This document shows positions 1 through 8,100 of a stretch of 35,024 nucleotides of DNA, in pieces. Numbering within the stretch: the first letter of the stretch is position 1; each line of letters begins with the position of its first letter. The notes below the pieces were generated by a model. The model saw only the letters and a list, made by a program, of their open reading frames with translations. It did not search any database and was not told the origin of the DNA. A program made the position numbers and the translations under genes. This stretch comes from Schoenoplectus triqueter (Eukaryota > Streptophyta > Magnoliopsida > Poales > Cyperaceae), in assembly GCA_964058805.1 (NCBI GenBank), contig CAXKVV010000160.1, positions 1-35,024 on the forward strand, read 5' to 3'.

Positions 1-442
1 TTACTTTGGTTATTATAAACATTTTGAAAATACAAATAAAATCATAGCCATTTTATTTTCTATTATTTTTGTAAGTGATTTTCTACAAAATAAATAGAGT
101 TTAGAAATAATAAAAAATAAAATTCTACTATTTTAGCTATTGTAAAAATCCCAAAAATATAAATAAGACTCTAGTTAAATAGCTAACCCCTTTTTCTATT
201 ATTTTTGTAAATAATTTTCTACATAGATAAATAGAGTTTAAAAATAAAAATAATAATAATGATAATAATAATAACAATAATAATAATAATAATAAATAAA
301 TGCATCTTTATAATAAAAATAATAATGAAAGATATTATATAATAGACTTTGTGCATTTTAGAAATGAATAAATATGCTCACATAAGGAGTGTATAGCCAT
401 ATAGGGATATTTGCACATATGATATGACATTTAGAATGATTA

Positions 443-986
443 GTCAAGACGAGAACATCTTGACGGAGGATAAATAAGGTTGCAATGACAACACGAAAAG
501 ATGCGTTGAGACAGGAACATTTCGACGTAGGATGATTAAGGCTTCGATAGCAATATGAAGAAGATACGTTGAGACAGGAACATCTTGACGTGAGAAGATT
601 AAGGCTTTGATAGCAACATGAGAAGATACGTTGAGACAAGAACATCTCAACACTTGATGAAGAATAATGAGATACGTTGAGACAAGAACATCTTAACGTA
701 GAATGATTAAGGCTTCGATAGCAATATGAGGAGATATGTCAAGACAGGAACATCTTGACGCTTAATGAAGAATAACCAGAGCTACGACATCAGCATGGAG
801 AGATATGTCGACCCTGAGGAAGAAGAACATTACGATGTCCTAGATAGGTGACATCTTAATGACTTACTACCATGAGCAAGTAACTCATGATTGAATACGC
901 TCACACAAGGGGTGTAGGGCAATATAGTAATTTTGCACAAGTAATGCAACATGTAGAATGACTAGTCGAGACAAGAACATCTTGAC
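443..986 (+). repeat. Hairpin family A, seven copies, with families D and E interspersed (left LTR)
   Basis: Seven 22-base hairpins lie at 443-464, 505-526, 568-589, 630-651, 676-697, 738-759 and 965-986. Each has a 7-bp stem and an 8-base loop of consensus C[AG][AG]GAACA. Stem arms differ but stay paired: GTCAAGA/TCTTGAC, GTTGAGA/TCTCAAC, GTTGAGA/TCTTAAC, GTTGAGA/TTTCGAC, GTCGAGA/TCTTGAC. Several pairs are G-U on the + strand. Copies sit in degenerate units of about 60 bases containing an ATTAAGGCTT motif. At 828-861 a longer hairpin (CATTACGATGTC/GACATCTTAATG, one mismatch) and at 871-889 a third type (CATGAG/CTCATG, loop CAAGTAA) occur. Confidence 0.85.
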
Positions 987-1054
987 GCTCGCTGAAGAAT
1001 GACCAAAGCTACGACATCAGCATGGAGAGATATGTCAACTTTGAAGAAGAAGAA

Positions 1055-1118
1055 CATTACGATGTCCGAAAGAAGTGACATCTTAATGACTCGGTGTCAT
1101 GAACAAGTAATTCATGAC
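1055..1118 (+). repeat. Second copies of hairpin families E and D (left LTR)
   Basis: 1055-1088 repeats the 12-bp, one-mismatch stem seen at 828-861, with a different 10-base loop. 1096-1118 pairs GTCATGAA with TTCATGAC around loop CAAGTAA. The same loop at 877-883 is closed by CATGAG/CTCATG, so one A-T pair is replaced by G-C while pairing is kept. Confidence 0.75.
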
Positions 1119-1137
1119 CATTTGAGCTGGCAAGACT

Positions 1138-1723
1138 GAACTCATCCGTCGATAAGTTCGTCTCCTAGTTCATTTCCCGAGACTGTGAGATTGAATCGGT
1201 CTGTAGGTAGATTCATCCACAAAATAGTGAATGTGAACCGTTCTGTAGGTAGGTTCCTTCACTAACACATGCCTCAATGTTGAACTGGCCCAGCGCTTCA
1301 GGTTTAATATTGTGTGCAATTGTGTTTCCTAGGTTTATGAATCGGCTTAGTGCTTCGAATTCATGATCTAGAAGATCGGTGAGAAGAAACACGTGGGCCA
1401 TATCCACCCTTCTCCTGATTCACCAACCTCAAGATCAACCGGCTCAGCGCTTCGAGTTGTATTTTGTGTGATTGGTTGTTGACTAGTTAAGATTGAACCG
1501 GTCTGTTTGTAGGTTTATCTTCTAGATCAACAGAGGTCGAGTCGATCTGTATGTAGACTCACCTCAAGCCCCTCTAAAGAGATTAACCTGGTCTGTAGGT
1601 AAGGTTACATCTCGAGGTGGCATAGACTGAACCGATCTGTTTGTAGGTTCGTCTTCCATAGGACAAAACCGATCTGTTTGTAGGTTTGTCTTCCATAGAT
1701 TGAACCGACCTGTTTGTAGGTTC
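1138..1723 (+). repeat. Hairpin families B (eight or nine copies) and C (three copies) (left LTR)
   Basis: Family B has stems of 5-6 bp around a constant 12-base loop of type G[AGT][TC]CTGT..GTA. Copies: 1193-1214 GAATC/GATTC, 1235-1256 GAACC/GGTTC, 1495-1516 GAACC/GGTTT, 1539-1560 GAGTC/GACTC, 1584-1607 TAACCT/AGGTTA, 1629-1650 GAACC/GGTTC, 1666-1687 AAACC/GGTTT, 1702-1723 GAACC/GGTTC. A diverged copy GAACT/AGTTC is at 1138-1159. Family C lies at 1282-1305, 1339-1362 and 1436-1459: an 11-base loop GCYYAGYGCTT, a 6-bp stem and one extra A bulged in the 3' arm. Stems change between copies by compensatory pairs. Confidence 0.85.
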
Positions 1724-2047
1724 ATCTTCCATAGACCCTTTTTATGAAATTAGACAACCACTTGACCATCTTTTAATTATACTATTTGCTTCTCTCTTTC
1801 AAAGATCCAGAGGTGCCTCGAGGTTCGTAGCCCAGGGTAATTAACGGTGGGGGCTTGCGCCCACCGGAATCTACAAGAACTCACAATCACTAAAAACCCC
1901 CTGAATGTGCATCCAAATATCTCTAAACGGCAGAATCGGCCGACACCCAGCAGATGCACGCTCGGGAGGGATCTCCGTGTCCTTCTTCCGCAGAACCCAT
2001 CGCCCGGCGGCGGTGCGGCGGCGCGCGAAAAAGGGTCGCACAGGATC

Positions 2048-2066
2048 TGGCACGCCCGGTGGGACC
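2048..2066 (+). other. Primer binding site for minus-strand synthesis
   Basis: Begins TGG, the complement of a tRNA CCA end, 5 bases after the LTR end, and continues CACGCCCGGTGGGACC. Position and sequence fit a plant Tat-type PBS. I did not assign the tRNA with certainty; arginine tRNA is reported for Ogre-like elements. Confidence 0.8.
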
Positions 2067-2143
2067 TAGATTCTCCTCTTATCTCTGAAAGAGAGAGGCA
2101 AATAGAATAGTTAAGAGATACAAGTGGTCTTCTATGTGCTAAA

Positions 2144-5100
2144 ATGACTAATAATTTTCAAGTGTTTTTGTTTTTGCAGAAAATGGCATTTTTCGGAAAC
2201 TTCAACCTCGCTCCTTACACCGTCACTCCTGCAAAGAGCCCAGAGGGCAAATTATTCATGTTCTTCGGGACCATCCCACAAGAACTCACCATCTATGGCC
2301 CAGCTCCAGTGGCCGCCTTCACTCCCGCAACCGTCCAGATCTCCATTCCGGACGAAGAGGAAGAATCGATCACCCTGACTCCCAAGGGGATCTCAAACAA
2401 AGTAATGGCCTCTCCTACTACCTCCCCAAAGAGGAGAAGGCGACCGTCCAAGAGGACAGCCCCAACGGCAGCAGCCCAGACTGCCCGCAACTCTCAAGCG
2501 TCCAGGAAGAGGGCCCTGGACGCATACCAAAATCAGCTGGTGGCTAGGCCAGCCATCCCAGTCTCCAACAAATTCACAGCCCTCCGCATAGTGGCCAAGA
2601 ACTCGGCCACAGGCCAGCTCCGCCAGGCATGGGAGGTGCCTAAGCTTACACCTCGCCCAACTCAAAGGCCTCAGCGCCGCCAGGATAAGTCTCAAACCCC
2701 TGCAAAAGCCATCTACAAGGCTCACAGGGCCCTCAAGCAGAGGAAGAGCGTCAAGAACGCTAGGTCGAGACGATACGTCTCCCGCCCCGATCACTCTCAA
2801 GGCATGGCTCAGCCGCAAGCCATTGCCTCCACTCCAAACCCGAGGAGGTCTATATCAAAGGCAACACCTAGCACCCAGCAGGTGTGGGTCCCGAAGGGTT
2901 CCCAGCCAACGAAACCCCAGTCTCAAGCCCAGCCCAGCAAGGCCGGCAAGTCTAACGCTCCGTCCGAGAACGTATTCAACCGCTTAGGTCAAAAGAGTGT
3001 ATTCAGCCGATTAGGCTCGAGAATACCACTCAACAACTTAAAAATAACTGCCCCTGACCAAGCAAAGAAGAAGAGAAGAACCGCTCGCTATGAGGAACAC
3101 TTCTCAGTCAACACCATCAGTATAAGCTACGATACTGATCCAGACACTGATGGTGAGGTGAATATGGTCCAGGATGATCAGTCCCCGCCTAATCAAGCCC
3201 ACGTCACAAATACCAATAAAAATAATGGTAGAAAAGGGAGACCCCCCAAGAGAGTCAACCACGAAGGCAATAGCAGGGAAGGGGAAGACCATAATGAAAA
3301 CCCTGATTTCTTCGACAATGAAGATGACGTTGAAACACGTCCCGAAATGCCTATCGATGAAATAGAAATATTAAAAGGCCACATTGAGGCACGGGACGAA
3401 GAGCTGATTAGGCAACGGGAGCTAATCGCTACCATGCTGAAACAGAATGAAGAACTGATTAAGGCGGTCAAATCATTGCAAGAATCACAAGACGCCAATT
3501 TCAAAGCTGGTAGCTCCCGTCAAGAAGGGGTCCACAGTACCAAAAGCAATCATAAGGGAAAACAACCCGTCGATTCTAAACCCCATCCACATAGAACAAT
3601 AGATGTGGAGGCTGAACCAACGGGAATATCCCGGAAAGAGATTCAAGCCATGATTGCCCAGCAAATGCAAATAGCTGGAGGTGGATACGCTATCCCTCCT
3701 GTTAAAAACTGTGGACATCCATACCCTGCCATATACGACTTGGAAGAATATCCTAAAGGGTATGTGATCCCCCGCTTCAGGACCTTCTCAGGGGAAGGCA
3801 ATAAAGACCTGAACCCCGAACAACACCTGGCCCACTTTGTAGCCTCGTGCGGCAACACGGGCGGCAATGATGCACTGTTGTTAAGACAATTCCCTCAAAG
3901 CCTAGTGGGAACCGCCTTCCAATGGTACTATTCGTTAGAGAACAACAGCATCAGGACCTGGGACGAGATGGCAGACTCGTTCAGGGCACGATTTGTTATG
4001 GTGTCTGATAAAATAAACATAGCCGATCTGGCAAGCACTAAACCCAAGAAAGGGGAGTCAATGACAGATTTTATTAATAGATGGCGGAACCTCAGCATTA
4101 AATGCGACCGCACATTAACTGAAGATGAGGTCGTCAACCTAATCATGAAGAACATTGACGGGTGGATGGGCATGCTTCTTGGTGTGACAAAGGTCAACAC
4201 ATTCAAAGACTTGCTCAGATCGGTATCCAATATGGAAAGGATGTCACCGCACACCGTGCCGAACTTTATGAATAATAGGCCGCAACGAGGAGCCCGAGCC
4301 GAGACTAAAGTGGCATTCACCTCGTTAAAAGATAAGATGGTTGCTAACGCAGACACCCAAAGCGGCAGCAGTGGCACAAATGGCAACAATTACAATAAGG
4401 GACCCAGGCCCAATCCAGGAGGGAGTTCACGGAGTTTTGAGTCTCTCAAACAAAAGAAATCTAAACCGTACTCCTTCAGAAAAGATAAAGTTGCCCAAAT
4501 CTTCAGAGGGGCCCTGAAGAACGGTCTAACCCTGCCGGCCAGTAAACGCCCGGAAGATGCCGATAAATCGGACGAACCCAACTTTTGCCCATACCACAGA
4601 ATAATAGGGCACTCAATTGAAGATTGCTGGGTCTTCAAAGATTGGGTCGAGAAGGCGTATAAAAATGGTGAAATTACTTTACCAAAAGGGTTCTTGCAAA
4701 GCCCATCAGCCCATGAGCAGGCCAACACGATCTCTCATGAGGAAGAGAAAGTCCCGGGCCAGTTAAGCGAAGAACAAGAAGAGCAATGGACTACGCACCT
4801 ATCGAAGAAGTCGATTAAAATGCTTAAAGCTCTCAAAAAAGAACCTGGCATGAAATGGAAAGACGACATTACGCCAGTGGTCCCACCAAAACCCAGGGTA
4901 TATTATAGGGTGGACCAGAGCCAAGATCAGGTTCTTAAGAAGAAAAAGAAGCATAGAAGCAACAAGTCTAAAAAGAACAAAATTGAAGAATATGAGCAGG
5001 GCAATCCCGAGGCGATCCCCCTTCAACATTTCATCTCCAAAGAAGATTGGGAGAAGCTAACCCTAGGTCAAAAGAAAGAAAATATAGATGAAGAAATAAA

Positions 5101-8100
5101 TAAAGAAGAAAGCGAAGAAATCTGGGGTGCTTCGTGCAACATGGTATATTCTTCTCACGATGAAGATATGCCAACTTTAGAGGAGATGTTCTTCCCAAGT
5201 GACGAAGGGGAAGCAAGCACCTCTGGGACTAAGAATGAAGAGTGCAAAGCTGTGCTCCGGTCCGGGACTTACGTACCCGAGAGACAAGCTCCCAAAGAGT
5301 CTGATAAGGGAAAGGACAAGGCCCTGAATAAAGGTAAAGAGACTGAGAACCCAAGCAAGAACCCAGAAAGGACCCGGTCGACGGGCGAAGAATACAACGT
5401 GTTGGCACATCTGCGTAAGATTCCAGCGCTATTAAGCATATTTGACGCATTGATGATGTCACAAGACCTAAGGGAGGTACTAATCCAGGCCTTGCAAGAT
5501 CCCGAGAAGTACAAGTCATACTTCGTAGAGCAAAATATGCAAGAAGCCCTATTCACCGCTAAGCGGGCCGCCTGTATAAATTTCACGAACGATGACCTCC
5601 TAATAGGCACCGTCGACCATAACCGCCCGCTATACATTACTGGAAATTGTGGAGGGCAAAAGATTGGCCGCATCTTGGTCGACGCAGGGTCTTCGATCAA
5701 TATTATGCCGCTCAAAACTCTAAAGACCATCACCTTAGATGTGAAGAATCTATCTGATGAAAAGGTGATTATTCATGGCTTCAACCAAAACTCCCAAAAG
5801 GCCCTGGGAGCTATAACTCTGAACCTGCAATGTGGAAGCCTAAAAGCGCCTACTAAATTCTATGTCATTGACGCTGAAACCTCTTATCGGGCGTTGCTGG
5901 GTCGCCCGTGGCTTCACAGTAATCAGGTCATACCCTCTACTCTGCATCAGTGCCTGAAATATATTGAGAATGGTAAACAAAAGAGAATTGACGGAGATGT
6001 CAAGCCATTCGGGGTGCATGAGATTAAATTTAATGACGCCCAATATTTTCTGCCTAAATCCGCCGTGGCGCCAAGCCGGCCTATAACAAAAGCAGGTCAG
6101 AAACCCTTCAGCAAAGGCCCTAAATTTGATACCTCGTCTGGAGAAGAAGAAGAGGTCAAATTTAATATTAAACCCCGAGGTGCTCGAGCCCAAAGACCCG
6201 GAAGAAAGTCGGGTGAAGAAGCAACCTTCCGCTTCAAACAGGTGGCTACATATAAGGCCCAAATAAAACCAAGCGAAATCAGTGCAAGTGATTCTGAAGA
6301 GGAGGTCATTTTCAATTTTAAGCCTACCAATATCCCTCAAATTCAGATCATAGAGGCAACTTCAGGAGAAGACTCCGAAGATTCCAACAACTCGGGCGAT
6401 ACCACCTCGGGAGAAGAGTCTGACCCTGATCGTCAACCCTGGGAAGAGGAATCTGACGAAGAGATCATCTATCATACCCTCAAAAAGCCATATAAAGGGC
6501 CTGAAACAGATAATGAAAGCGAGGAGTCATATATGATCAACACGGGACCCGGTAGCGGAAGGAATAACCCGGTTAGGCCAAGGCCTATAAATGAAGAACG
6601 CTCATGGCGGGAGAATTTCGAAGGTCGTGTCTGGAATGCGATCGACGAAATAAGGCACCAAGTTGAAAATAATAGAAGAGAGGTGTCTGAACAATGGGAA
6701 GTGATGCAGGATATCAAGACGCAACACAATGAAATCATGATAATGATTGAAAACCTGCAAACCGCGATCTATAATTCCGAGCTGCTCAAAGAAATGACGA
6801 GCGAACCCCGTTCCGGGACCCCCGAAAGACAAGCACCCGATAGCGGCAAACGGGTAATTGTCATAGTAGATGAATCAAAGGGGGAAGAAACGAAAGCTAA
6901 GCAACCGACCGTCATGCAAACTCTCAAGGTCAAGAAGAGTAAACCATACTCTTTCCTGAAAAATAAAACAGCTCGGATATTTGAGCAGGCCCTAAAGAGC
7001 GGATTGACACTTCCCGTTTGCAAACGACCCGCAGACATGGAGAGAGCCGGCGAAGGCGAATTCTGCCCTTATCATCTTATACTGGGCCATACAATTGAAG
7101 AATGTTGGGTATTCAAAGACCTTATAGAAGAAGGGCACAGAAATGGGACGATCCAACTCCCGAGAAGCTTTCAACAAGACCCAGCTCCGCATAACTTGAA
7201 TAACAAAGGCAAAGGGGTGGCTTATACGATCTCGCACACTCCCGTACCTAGCAAACCTAAGGTTGCGAGACGTAAGCCTATCAAAGAAATCTACCGCTCC
7301 AACTCGGTCATGAATATTGAGATAGAAGAAGAGATGGCAGCGCTAGAAATTACTGTGGTTCCCGAAAGGCATTTCAAAGACCTCATACCAAGGGAAGTAA
7401 ACCACATCCAAACCCTGAAGACCTTTGTTGTACCGGCAAAGGTAGAGCGCATTAAAGGGAAAACTATCATCCATAAGGCCATAATTTTCTATCAGAGCGA
7501 TTCAACCCAGTCTCTGAAGAACCCTGACCACAACACTTGGAAGAAGTGGGTGATAGAACAAGAATCGGAGAATGCAACGAGCGGTGACGCTGCATCTCAA
7601 CCCTTTGGAAAGGAGCTGTATAAACTGGCGAAAAGGGCAAAATGTCTGAGAGACATATCCAAGGCCGAGGCCAAGCGCTTCGATGAACTCTGGAATGGTG
7701 GCCAGAATAAGGTCCTGGGCCTGGATGGTAAAATAAAATACACCCGGGGGTTAGGGTATAACTGCGATGACGCAGTATGTTTTGAGGGGTCCCTCAACGA
7801 GTACCGTATGGGAGAAAGCTGTTGCATGACTTCTGTTGAAATGCCAGACGATAAAACAGAAGAGGACAATACCCCAGTCCTGAAAAATGCTTTGAAACAG
7901 CTAGAAAAGGAACCTAATACGGTTGATGAGTTAGCTGAAATCAATCTGAGGACGGAAGAAGACCCACGACCAACTTTCATAAGCGCATCATTACCGGAAG
8001 AGGTGGCTGACAGGTTAAAGACATTCCTTAAAAACTACATGGACTGCTTCGCTTGGAGTTATAAAGAAATGCCTGGATTAGATCCCAACATAGCGGTTCA

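Larger units (their letters stand above)
1..2042 (+). repeat. Left LTR (3' portion)
   Basis: Matches 21979-24024 base for base, except for 9 substitutions (7 transitions, 2 transversions), one TAA-unit indel in the microsatellite near 290 and a 1-base indel near 1737. Identity stops after the CA at 2041-2042, as expected for an LTR end, and the primer binding site follows 5 bases later. Positions 1-440 are AT-rich with a TAA microsatellite at 250-298. Positions 443-1723 are an array of hairpins, listed separately. An AT-rich stretch near 1766-1780 followed by CT-rich sequence could be the core promoter, but it is weak. Minus-strand reading frames here are chance frames through the repeats. 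Confidence 0.95.

Noticed and set aside
358..653. Minus-strand ORFs of 69-95 residues in the LTR (and copies at 22339-22634)
   Set aside because: They run through the hairpin repeats, are Cys/Ser-rich from repeat translation, and match no family.
443..1723. CRISPR-like array in the LTR
   Set aside because: Repeats are hairpins with variable arms and no unique spacers of constant size; the host is a plant.
1847..2110. Plus-strand ORF of 87 residues across the LTR end and PBS, and its right-LTR counterpart
   Set aside because: Crosses the LTR border and the primer binding site and diverges after it; chance frame in GC-rich DNA.
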